Assembly (NCBI RefSeq): GCF_017676365.1
Contig: NZ_JADKMA010000044.1
Span: 1 to 41,128 of the forward strand
Length of the DNA: 41,128 nucleotides
Reading direction: 5' to 3'
DNA from: Streptomyces oryzae
GTDB taxonomy: Bacteria > Actinomycetota > Actinomycetes > Streptomycetales > Streptomycetaceae
Of the stretch, positions 8,230-15,253 are shown piece after piece. Both the position numbers and the translations under genes were made by a program. Position 1 is the first letter of the stretch; each line of letters opens with the position of its first letter. The notes below the pieces were generated by a model that did not search any database, had not been told where the DNA came from, and saw only the letters and a program-made list of their open reading frames with translations.

Positions 8230-8250
8230 GAGCCGACGGAGAGGTTGGTT

Positions 8251-9456
8251 GTGGCTGACGCGAAGGCGCCCGAGGGCGGGCCGCGGGAGTTCGATGTCGT
8301 GCTGTACGGGGCGACCGGCTTCGTTGGCGTACTGACCGGTCGGTATTTGGCCGCACATGCCCCCAGGACCACCCGCTGGGCGCTCGCCGGGCGCGATCAG
8401 CGGAAGCTGAAGGCCCTGCGCGAGCGGCTGGCCGCGGAGCACCCGCACACCGCGGACGTTCCGTTGCTGAGCGCCGACGCCGACGACCCCCGCGCCCTGG
8501 CCGAACTGGCGGCCCGCAGCCGGGTGGTGGCCAGCACCGTGGGGCCCTACCTGCGGTACGGCGCCCGGCTGGTGGCCGCGTGTGCCGAGGCCGGTACGGA
8601 CTATCTGGACCTGGCGGGCGAGCCGGAGTTCGTCGACCTGATGTATCTGCGGCACCACTCCCGAGCCAAGGAGACCGGCGCCCGGCTGGTGCACGCCTGC
8701 GGCTTCGACTCGGTGCCGCACGACCTGGGCGCCCGCTTCACGGTGGAGCAGCTGCCTGCGGGCGTACCGCTGAGCGTGGACGGCTTCGTACGCTCCAACG
8801 CGGCCTTTTCCGGCGGTACGTTCGCCAGTGCGCTGCTGTCCTTCTCCCGGGCCGACCGGATGCTCCGTACCGCCAAGGCCCGCCGCGCCGCCGATCCGCG
8901 CCCCGCGCACCGTACGATCCGCACCCCGACCGGCACGGTGCGACGCGAGGACGAGCTGGGGCTGTGGGCCGTGCCGCTGCCGACGCTCGACCCGCAGATC
9001 GTGGGGCGCTCGGCGGCGGAGCTGGAGCGGTACGGCCCCGCGTTCACCTACCGCCATTACGCGGCCGTACGCCGGCTGCCGGTCGCCGTCGGCGGCATCG
9101 CCGGTGTCGGCGGCCTGTTCGCCGCGGCGCAACTGCCGCCGTTGCGGCGCTTCCTCGCCTCGCGGCTGGGTCCCGGCGAGGGGCCCGACGAGGGGCGGCG
9201 GGCGCGCAGCTGGTTCTCGGTGCGCTTCGTCGGGCGGGGCGGGGGGCGCCGGGTGGTCACCGAAGTGGCCGGCGGCGACCCGGGCTACGACGAGACGGCC
9301 AAGATGCTCGCCGAGGGGGCGCTCTGCCTCGCCCATGACGACCTGCCGTCCACCTCGGGCCAGGTGACCACCTCGGTCGCGATGGGCGAGGCGCTGACCG
9401 GACGGCTGATCCGCGCCGGGCTGGAGTTCCGCGTACTGGAAGAATCCGAGGACTGA
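8251..9456 (+). CDS. Saccharopine-dehydrogenase-like / trans-acting enoyl reductase family protein
   Basis: A 401-residue NAD(P)-binding oxidoreductase resembling the mycobacterial trans-acting enoyl reductase group. It opens with FDVVLYGATGFVGVLTGRYLA (Rossmann dinucleotide loop), followed by RWALAGRDQRKL and the motifs STVGPYLRYG and DLAGEPEFV, typical of this family, and HACGFDSVPHDLG. The start taken is GTG at 8251, six bases after GGAGAGG; a TTG at 8245 would sit inside that ribosome site. It is the third gene of the OsmC-Fpg run. In mycobacteria the homologue acts in lipid biosynthesis, but nothing here shows a polyketide partner, so the substrate is unknown. Confidence 0.85.
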   Translation: MADAKAPEGGPREFDVVLYGATGFVGVLTGRYLAAHAPRTTRWALAGRDQRKLKALRERLAAEHPHTADVPLLSADADDPRALAELAARSRVVASTVGPYLRYGARLVAACAEAGTDYLDLAGEPEFVDLMYLRHHSRAKETGARLVHACGFDSVPHDLGARFTVEQLPAGVPLSVDGFVRSNAAFSGGTFASALLSFSRADRMLRTAKARRAADPRPAHRTIRTPTGTVRREDELGLWAVPLPTLDPQIVGRSAAELERYGPAFTYRHYAAVRRLPVAVGGIAGVGGLFAAAQLPPLRRFLASRLGPGEGPDEGRRARSWFSVRFVGRGGGRRVVTEVAGGDPGYDETAKMLAEGALCLAHDDLPSTSGQVTTSVAMGEALTGRLIRAGLEFRVLEESED

Positions 9457-9474
9457 GCCGTCGGAAGGCCATTC

Positions 9475-9864
9475 ATGCGAGTAAAGGATTTCGACCATCT
9501 CGTGCTCAATGTGCGGGACGTCGAGCGCGCGTTGGAGTTCTACTGCGGACCGCTGGGTCTGGAGCCGGTCAGGGTCGAGGAGTGGCGGGCCGGCCAGGTC
9601 CCGTTCCCGTCGGTGCGGGTCAGTCCGACCACGATCATCGATCTGCTGGACCGCCCGCGCGGGGAGTCGAACGTCGATCACCTCTGCCTGGTCGTCGAGC
9701 CGCTCGACTGGCAGACGGTCATCGACTCGGGCGACTTCGACGTACTGGAGGGTCCGGTCAGCCGCTTCGGGGCGCGGGGCTCGGCCCAGTCGATCTACGT
9801 GCGGGACCCGGACGGCAACACCGTCGAGCTGCGCTGGTATCCGCAGGACGTCACCGGGGACTGA
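9475..9864 (+). CDS. VOC (glyoxalase/bleomycin-resistance) family protein
   Basis: A 129-residue vicinal-oxygen-chelate fold protein. Two beta-alpha-beta-beta-beta modules are visible: FDHLVLNVRDVERALEFYCGPLGLE and VDHLCLVVE followed by IYVRDPDGNTVELRWYP. Candidate metal ligands are His8, the His in VDHLC and Glu in VELRW. Such proteins may be lyases, dioxygenases or drug-binding proteins, and the exact role cannot be read. ATG at 9475 follows GGAAGG. It is the last of the four-gene run, 18 bp after the previous stop, and converges on the YchJ gene. Confidence 0.87.
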   Translation: MRVKDFDHLVLNVRDVERALEFYCGPLGLEPVRVEEWRAGQVPFPSVRVSPTTIIDLLDRPRGESNVDHLCLVVEPLDWQTVIDSGDFDVLEGPVSRFGARGSAQSIYVRDPDGNTVELRWYPQDVTGD

Positions 9865-9873
9865 GGCGGGACC

Positions 9874-10296
9874 TCAGGACACCTTTCCGTCCACATACAT
9901 CCAGACCCGGTCCAGCCGCGTGAACCGGCTGCGCTCCTGCTGCACGCCGGGGCTGCCGTCGGCTCCCAGGTAGTGGGCACGGAAGGTGACCGTTCCCTCG
10001 TCGTGGAAGGCGCTGCCGCCGGACGTGCCGAGGATCTCCAGCCCCGTCCAGCGGGGACCGCCGTCAAGGTCGAGGGCCGCGGGACGGGTGTCTGGATGCC
10101 ACGTGCGCAGCAGATACGCCGTCTCCCCCAGCGCGAAGGCGGCGTAACGCGAACGCATCAGCTCCTCCGGGGTGGCGGGTGTCGCCTCGCCGCGGTGGAA
10201 ACGGCCACAGCACTCCGCGTAGCGGGCGCCTCCGCAGGGGCAGGCCGAGGGCACGGCGGGGCGGCGAGCGGTGCGGGCGGATGTGCGTCGGGCCAT
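9874..10296 (-). CDS. YchJ family (UPF0225) protein
   Basis: A 140-residue protein of the YchJ family, with the N-terminal cysteine motif CPCGGARYAECCGRFH (SEC-C-like, likely zinc-binding) followed by the family core TPEELMRSRYAAFALGETAYLLRTWHPDTRP and the NTF2-like half ending in SRFTRLDRVWMYVDG. The biochemical role of the family is unknown. It converges on the VOC gene with a 9-bp gap. The start is ATG at 10296; no good ribosome site is seen. Confidence 0.88.
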   Translation of the reverse strand: MARRTSARTARRPAVPSACPCGGARYAECCGRFHRGEATPATPEELMRSRYAAFALGETAYLLRTWHPDTRPAALDLDGGPRWTGLEILGTSGGSAFHDEGTVTFRAHYLGADGSPGVQQERSRFTRLDRVWMYVDGKVS

Positions 10297-10368
10297 GTGC
10301 TCATGATGCCGGACCCATGGACGGCGGAGGCATCAGGCCGGAAAAGGGGGAGGGAAACGAAAGCCCGG

Positions 10369-10387
10369 CGGCTCGGCGGACGAGCCG
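10369..10387 (-). terminator. Rho-independent-like terminator after the RibD-like gene
   Basis: On the minus strand CGGCTCG, TCCGC, CGAGCCG form a 7-bp stem with a 5-nt loop directly after the TAG stop, followed by CCGGGCTTTCGTTTCCC, a T-enriched tail by the standards of this genome. Confidence 0.68.
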
Positions 10388-10388
10388 G

Positions 10389-10952
10389 CTAGCGTGCCAC
10401 GCGGTAGCGGAGGTAGACGACTTTCGAGCTGAAGGTGCGGGTCTCGACGAACTCGAGGTCCACCCGGCGCTCGCGCTGGGGAAAGAACGGGATGCCACCG
10501 CCGACCAGCACCGGGTGAACCATGGCCCGGTACTCGTCGATCAGATCCGCCGCGGCCGCCTCGGCGGCGAGAGTCGCGCCGCCGATCGCGATGTCGCCCT
10601 CCCCCGGCTCGGCTCGCAACCGCTCGATCTCCTCCGCCAGGCCGCCAGAGGCCAGCCGGGCGTTGCCCTGCACAGCTGAGAGCGTGGTGGAGAACACCAC
10701 CTTCGGCAGCGGCTTCCAGAGCGCGGTCCACTCGAGCATCGCCTCGTCGAGCGAGGGGTCCTGGTCGGCGGTCTCCCAGTACAGCATCGTCTCGTACAGC
10801 CGTCGTCCCAACAGGTGGACGCCGACCTCTCGGATGTCGTCGATCCAGAAGCGGAAGACATCCTCGTCGGGCGCCGTCCAGCCGAAGTCTCCGTCCGGCC
10901 CGACGATGTAGCCGTCAAGTGAGACGTTCATCGCATAGGTCACGCTGCGCAT
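10389..10952 (-). CDS. Dihydrofolate-reductase-like (RibD C-terminal domain) protein
   Basis: A 187-residue protein with the DHFR/RibD-C fold. The N-terminus MRSVTYAMNVSLDGYIVGPDG is the typical start of stand-alone RibD-C proteins, followed by LLGRRLYETM and KVVFSTTL, and late in the protein DIAIGGATLAAEA (the NADPH-binding glycine loop) and VHPVLVGGGIPFFP. These enzymes are NADPH-dependent reductases of pteridine- or pyrimidine-like substrates, but most stand-alone members are uncharacterised. ATG at 10952 follows GAGGAGG with 6-bp spacing. Monocistronic by appearance, with a terminator right after the stop. Confidence 0.88.
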   Translation of the reverse strand: MRSVTYAMNVSLDGYIVGPDGDFGWTAPDEDVFRFWIDDIREVGVHLLGRRLYETMLYWETADQDPSLDEAMLEWTALWKPLPKVVFSTTLSAVQGNARLASGGLAEEIERLRAEPGEGDIAIGGATLAAEAAAADLIDEYRAMVHPVLVGGGIPFFPQRERRVDLEFVETRTFSSKVVYLRYRVAR

Positions 10953-11073
10953 CAGAAGTCCTCCTCGGTACGGGCTCGACAGTACGACCGCCGGAGGCCC
11001 CGGAACTCATCGCGACTCGCGGGATCTCGCGTGGGCCGGCGTGGATGCTGCCGTGACCGGCCCCCGGAACAGG

Positions 11074-11109
11074 CGCTGGGGCCCGCACCGGATGGTGCGG
11101 GCCCCAGCG
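11074..11109 (-). terminator. Strong hairpin terminator after the cold-shock gene
   Basis: A perfect 16-bp stem, arms at 11074-11089 and 11094-11109 (CGCTGGGGCCCGCACC and its complement), with a 4-nt loop, 20 bp after the cold-shock stop codon. No U-tract follows, as is common in high-GC actinobacteria. Confidence 0.88.
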
Positions 11110-11129
11110 TGGTGCTACGCGTCAAGCGT

Positions 11130-11333
11130 TCAGGCGGGGGTGATGTTCTCCGCCTGCGGGCCCTTCTGGCCCTGCGTGACGTCGAAGTTGACCTTCTGGC
11201 CTTCGTGGAGCTCACGGAAGCCCTGGGCCGCGATGTTCGAGTAGTGGGCGAAGACGTCGGCGCCGCCGCCGTCCTGCTCGATGAACCCGAAGCCCTTTTC
11301 CGAGTTGAACCACTTCACGGTGCCGGATGCCAT
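11130..11333 (-). CDS. CspA-family cold shock protein
   Basis: A 67-residue single cold-shock domain, the standard length. Both nucleic-acid motifs are clear: RNP1 as KGFGFI and RNP2 as VFAHY, with the starting strand TVKWFN. It binds single-stranded RNA and DNA in the cytoplasm, as an RNA chaperone. Compared with the usual DVFVH/DIFVH, the second motif reads DVFAHY, a form common in actinobacteria. ATG at 11333 follows AAGGAGAAG. The gene has a long upstream region and a very strong terminator, as expected for an abundantly transcribed mRNA. Confidence 0.95.
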   Translation of the reverse strand: MASGTVKWFNSEKGFGFIEQDGGGADVFAHYSNIAAQGFRELHEGQKVNFDVTQGQKGPQAENITPA

Positions 11334-11553
11334 CTTCTTCTCCTTCAGGGTGGCTGGGAGTCGTACACCTCGTACGCTCCGCGTCGCCGCATTGACCCCC
11401 ATCCAGAAAGGCTCCGGAAGACACAACGCGCCCGAGCCACAAAGCTCAGGCGCGCATAAGTATGGGTACCAAAACTGCAACGTCTTCACGCTACCACGCC
11501 CGGCGCAACAGCGCGTTGTCGCAGCTCAGCGGCGCTGTGGCAGGGGCCTCTGG
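11334..11553 (-). promoter_or_regulatory. Cold-shock gene upstream region with 11-bp hairpin
   Basis: This 220-bp gap holds a hairpin at 11427-11454 (arms CGCGCCCGAGC and GCTCAGGCGCG, 10 of 11 paired, 6-nt loop). It could end the laccase transcript, or lie in the 5' leader of the cold-shock mRNA. An AT-rich stretch just upstream of it on the minus strand (TTTTGGTACCCATACTTAT) is the likely promoter, though no clean -35/-10 pair is seen. Confidence 0.5.
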
Positions 11554-12537
11554 TCAATGGTGCCCGTCGTGGCCCGGTACGGTGCCGTCCGGTTTGGCGA
11601 TCAGCAGCAGGCCCGCCATCCCCATGTCGGAGTGGCTCTGGACGTGGCAGTGGTACATCCATGCCCCCGCTCCCACCCCCTCCCCCGCGATGAGCTGGAA
11701 GCCGAAGGAGTCGGCGGGGCCGGTGATCTTGTTGTCGATGATCCGGCTGGTGTCCTCGGGGCCCTCCAGCAGCCCGGTGCGGTTGTCCGCCCAGCGGTGA
11801 CCGTGCACGTGGAAGGTGTGGTAGTACTCGCCGTGCGTGATCATGATGATCTCGATGCGGTCGCCCACCGTCGCCTTGAAGTCGGGTCCCTTCTTGAGGT
11901 TGTTGATCGTCATGTCGTTGAAGACGATGGTGAACTGCCGGTCGGAGTCGGGCAGGATGTCGCCCTCGCGGCGCACGACGACGGGACCGTAGAGGCCGTT
12001 GCGGATGCCTCCGGTGCCGTGTTCGGTGCCGACCACGTGGTCGTGGTAGTGCCAGTAGCCGGCGCTGCCGGGACGCCAGGTGCCGTCCTTGCGGCGGCCG
12101 GGCTTGTGGGTGCGCCAGGTGTAGGTGCGCTTGCCGCCCGGCTCGACGTGGCTCTTGTTCATCCTGGTGCCGTCGCTGGCGGTGTCGTAGTCCACGCCGT
12201 GCGGGTGCAGGCTCGCGGCGACGTCCATGGTGTTCTCGAACTCGATGTGCAGGGTGTCGCCCTCGACCAGCTCGATGAGCGGTCCCGGGATGGTCGCCTT
12301 GCCCTTCTCCAGGCCGTAGCCCATCTGCCCGTCGGGGAGCTTCTCCGCGTACAACTTGATCCGCCGGGTCTCGCCGCCGGCGCCGGCTCTGCGTACCGCC
12401 GCCGAGCGGGCCGGTGCGGCGGTGGACGGCGTGGTCGCGGCTGTCAGTGCGCTGCCGGCGACCGCCGCGACGGCGCCCGAGGCCAGCAGACCTCTGCTGA
12501 AGGAGCGGCGGCTCGGGGTACTGGGGTTTCCGGTCAT
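11554..12537 (-). CDS. Two-domain small laccase (multicopper oxidase), Tat-exported
   Basis: A 327-residue two-domain laccase of the Streptomyces SLAC type, which oxidises phenols and similar substrates with reduction of O2 to water. All copper-site motifs are present: HPHG (111-114), HYHDH (163-167), HTFHVHGH (240-247) and [12 protein letters not shown] (296-307), the last with the T1 copper Cys, His and Met. A twin-arginine signal ([14 protein letters not shown], then an Ala-rich core to about residue 41) directs folded export. The C-terminus is His-rich (HDGHH). ATG at 12537 follows GGGGGAG. It is divergent from the ThuA/sugar-dehydrogenase gene. Family precedent suggests it is active as a trimer and may act on lignin-like phenolics. 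Confidence 0.95.
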   Translation of the reverse strand: MTGNPSTPSRRSFSRGLLASGAVAAVAGSALTAATTPSTAAPARSAAVRRAGAGGETRRIKLYAEKLPDGQMGYGLEKGKATIPGPLIELVEGDTLHIEFENTMDVAASLHPHGVDYDTASDGTRMNKSHVEPGGKRTYTWRTHKPGRRKDGTWRPGSAGYWHYHDHVVGTEHGTGGIRNGLYGPVVVRREGDILPDSDRQFTIVFNDMTINNLKKGPDFKATVGDRIEIIMITHGEYYHTFHVHGHRWADNRTGLLEGPEDTSRIIDNKITGPADSFGFQLIAGEGVGAGAWMYHCHVQSHSDMGMAGLLLIAKPDGTVPGHDGHH

Positions 12538-12672
12538 CGTTCTGCGTCTCCCCCGGGAGCGATGGCGGGTGGGGTGGTGAACGGTGCGCCGTGCGTAGCG
12601 AGTTGAGGGGGACGGTAGCGCCGACCGCGCCGTTTATCCACAGTCAGGACAAAGTTCGTCGAGTTGCGGTCA

Positions 12673-12707
12673 TAGACCTTGGCGAACCGCCGAAAGAGGT
12701 CTAGCTT
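12673..12707 (+). promoter_or_regulatory. Candidate promoter with inverted repeat for the ThuA/dehydrogenase operon
   Basis: TTGGCG (12679-12684), a 17-bp spacer and TAGCTT (12702-12707) form a possible sigma-70-type promoter about 38 bp before the start codon. It coincides with a perfect inverted repeat TAGACCT (12673-12679) / AGGTCTA (12697-12703), 17 bp apart, which looks like a control site. The half-site GGTCTAG resembles half of the known DasR element, but the full palindrome is absent. Confidence 0.42.
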
Positions 12708-12745
12708 CTGCCACGTTTCTGTGACCGAAGAGGGGTGGATCACGC

Positions 12746-15253
12746 ATGCGGCTCCAACCGCACCCGAAACGGGCCAGACCCCGACGACTCCGCCGGTCCC
12801 GACGCAGCAGGATCGCCACCCTGCTGGCCGGTGCCCTCACCGCCGGTCTGCTCGGCGCCCCCGCGCTCGCCGCACCGCCGCCGGGGGCGCCGGCGCCCAA
12901 GCTGGCGCTGCCGAGCCCGCCGGGGAGCGAGGACGTCAAGGTGCTGGTCTTCCACGGCGCGACGGGTGAGGAGTCGCCCACCGTCGACGCCGCGATCGAG
13001 GCCATCGAGAAGATCGGGCAGCAGGGCCCGGCCCAGGAGCACTTCACCATCCAGGCGACCGACGACCCGGCGATCTTCGCCAAGCCGCGGCTGGGCCGCT
13101 TCAACGCCGTCGTCTTCCTCACCGGTGACGGCGATGTGCTCGACCCCGAGCAGGAGGCCGGGCTGGAGAGCTTCATGGAGGCGGGCGGCGGCTTCCTCGG
13201 CATCCACGACGCGGCCCGCGCCGAACCGTACTCGGAGTGGTTCGGCGGGCTGATCGGCGCCCGGCCCGCCGAGCACAGCCCGGCGAAGGTGCAGCGTGCC
13301 GTCGTCGAGGTCGGCGACCGGCAGCACCCGGCCACCAAGGAGCTGCCCGTCGAGTGGAAGCGCCCCGACAGGTGGCTCAACTGGCGCGAGAACCCCTCGG
13401 GGAAGGTGCACACGGTCGCCCGGGTGCGGACCAGCAGCTACGACCCGGGTGCGGACGCGGGCAGTTGGGACCACCCCGTCTCCTGGTGCCGCGACTACGA
13501 CGGCGGCCGCTCCTTCTACACCGCCATGGGCGGCACCAAGGCCAGCTTCGCGGAGACCGACTTCCGCAGCCATCTGCGCGGTGCGCTGATGTGGACGACG
13601 CGGCTTGCGCGCGCCGACTGCCAGGCGGCGATCGCCGCCAACTACGAGGCGAAGCGGCTCACCAAGCCGAACCAGCCCGGCCAGTCCGACCAGATCGGCG
13701 AGCCGCACGGCGTGGTCACGGCCAAGGACGGCCGGGTGTTCTACATCGGCCGCGGCGGCGGCGACGCGTCCCAGCCCGTGGTCACCGACTGGAGCGACCC
13801 GGACATCGGCAAGGGCAAGGGCCAGGTGCACATCTGGAACCCGAAGACGGAGAAGGTCACCCTCGCCGGCGAGCTGACGGTCTTCGGCAACAAGGGCGGC
13901 GGCGACGAGCTGGTCAAGAACGAGGAGGGCCTGCTCGGCATCGAGCTGGACCCGGACTTCGCCGACAACGGCTGGGTGTATCTGCACTACACCCCGCACA
14001 GCGAGATCAACCGCGAGACCCATATGGCCGAGCGGCGGGTCTCCCGCTTCACTCTGGACAAGGAGACCGACAAGCTGGACCTGGGCTCGGAGAAGGTGCT
14101 GCTCAAGTGGCCGGTGCAGATCCACAGCTGCTGCCACGCGGGCGGCGGCATGGCGTGGGACTCCAAGGACAACCTCTACATCGCCACGGGTGACAACAAC
14201 TCCTCGCGGTTCAGCGATGGTTACTCGGGCAACAACCCGGAGCCGGACTTCAAGGGTGTCTCCTTCGCCGACGCACGCCGCACCGCGGGCAACACCAACA
14301 ACCTCAACGGCAAGATCCTGCGCATCCACCCCGAGGACGACGGCAGCTACACCCTTCCCAAGGGCAACCTCTTCACCGGCGAGGAGACCGATGAAGGCGG
14401 CGGCAAGACCCGCGGGGAGATCTATGTGATGGGCGTACGCAACCCGGCGCGGATCGCCGTCGACAAGAAGACCGACACGCTGTACGCGGGCTGGGTCGGC
14501 CCGGACGCGCCGACGCCGAGTCCGACCTGGGGCCCGGCGAAGTACGACACCTTCGCCAAGATCACCAGCGCGGGCAACCAGGGCTGGCCCTACTGCATGG
14601 GCAACAAGCAGCCCTACCGCGACCGCAATCTGCCCGACCCGGGCAAGCCGCTGGGCTGGTACGACTGCGACCATCTGAAGAACGAGTCGCCCAACAACGA
14701 CGGCCTGGTCAACATCCCGCCGGCCCGGAACAACAACATCTGGTACTCGCCGCAGGGCGGAGCTCCCGACTTCCCGCGCGACGAGAACGGCGTCCCCAGC
14801 TACCAGCTCGACCAGCAGAAGCTCGCCCTGCCCTGGCTCAAGGGCGGCGGCCAGGCGGCGATGAACGGACCCCTCTACCGCTACGACGCCGGCAACCCGT
14901 CGAAGGTCAAGTGGCCCTCCTACTGGGACGGCAAGTGGTTCGTGGGCGACTTCTACGACGGTGACCAGCCGCGGCACGCGCTGGTGATGCCGGGCGGCGA
15001 CACCGTGGGCGCGCTGCCGGGGCACGCAGAGAGCCTGGATGCGATCGTCCCCGTCGGCGAGAACGGCATCCGCAACCTCATGGACTGGAAGTTCGGTCCC
15101 GACGGTGCGCTGTACGTGCTCGACTACGGGCGCGGGTTCTTCACCTCGGACGACAAGTCGGCGCTGTGGCGGGTGACGTACAAGGGCGGCGAGCCGACAC
15201 CGCTGCCCGGCGACATGGCCGAACCGGCACTGCGGAAGGGGACGGGCAGATGA
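12746..15253 (+). CDS. Secreted ThuA-domain / glucose-sorbosone (PQQ-type) dehydrogenase fusion
   Basis: An 835-residue exported protein. Residues 1-43 are a signal peptide with a very basic start and a hydrophobic core ending in ALAAPP. Residues about 62-290 are a ThuA-like domain (VKVLVFHGATGEESPTVDAAIEAI, GGGFLGIHDAA, and WCRDYDGGRSFYTAMG). Residues about 325-820 are a six-bladed sugar-dehydrogenase domain (GEPHGVVTAKDGRVFYIG, EEGLLGIELDPDFADNGWVYLHYTP, CCHAGGGMAWDSKDNLYIATGD, NNLNGKILRI, GVRNPARIAVD and GNQGWPYC). The likely reaction is PQQ-dependent sugar or aldose oxidation outside the cell, substrate unknown. ATG at 12746. Its stop overlaps the next start (ATGA), so the two are translationally coupled; divergent from the laccase. 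Confidence 0.9.
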   Translation: MRLQPHPKRARPRRLRRSRRSRIATLLAGALTAGLLGAPALAAPPPGAPAPKLALPSPPGSEDVKVLVFHGATGEESPTVDAAIEAIEKIGQQGPAQEHFTIQATDDPAIFAKPRLGRFNAVVFLTGDGDVLDPEQEAGLESFMEAGGGFLGIHDAARAEPYSEWFGGLIGARPAEHSPAKVQRAVVEVGDRQHPATKELPVEWKRPDRWLNWRENPSGKVHTVARVRTSSYDPGADAGSWDHPVSWCRDYDGGRSFYTAMGGTKASFAETDFRSHLRGALMWTTRLARADCQAAIAANYEAKRLTKPNQPGQSDQIGEPHGVVTAKDGRVFYIGRGGGDASQPVVTDWSDPDIGKGKGQVHIWNPKTEKVTLAGELTVFGNKGGGDELVKNEEGLLGIELDPDFADNGWVYLHYTPHSEINRETHMAERRVSRFTLDKETDKLDLGSEKVLLKWPVQIHSCCHAGGGMAWDSKDNLYIATGDNNSSRFSDGYSGNNPEPDFKGVSFADARRTAGNTNNLNGKILRIHPEDDGSYTLPKGNLFTGEETDEGGGKTRGEIYVMGVRNPARIAVDKKTDTLYAGWVGPDAPTPSPTWGPAKYDTFAKITSAGNQGWPYCMGNKQPYRDRNLPDPGKPLGWYDCDHLKNESPNNDGLVNIPPARNNNIWYSPQGGAPDFPRDENGVPSYQLDQQKLALPWLKGGGQAAMNGPLYRYDAGNPSKVKWPSYWDGKWFVGDFYDGDQPRHALVMPGGDTVGALPGHAESLDAIVPVGENGIRNLMDWKFGPDGALYVLDYGRGFFTSDDKSALWRVTYKGGEPTPLPGDMAEPALRKGTGR

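Noticed and set aside
6772..9681. 969-residue minus-strand frame opposite the OsmC-Fpg run
   Set aside because: It covers four well-supported plus-strand genes; no domain signal.
12697..12710. DasR operator (dre) upstream of the ThuA gene
   Set aside because: Only the GGTCTAG half is present; the full ACTGGTCTAGACCA palindrome is missing.
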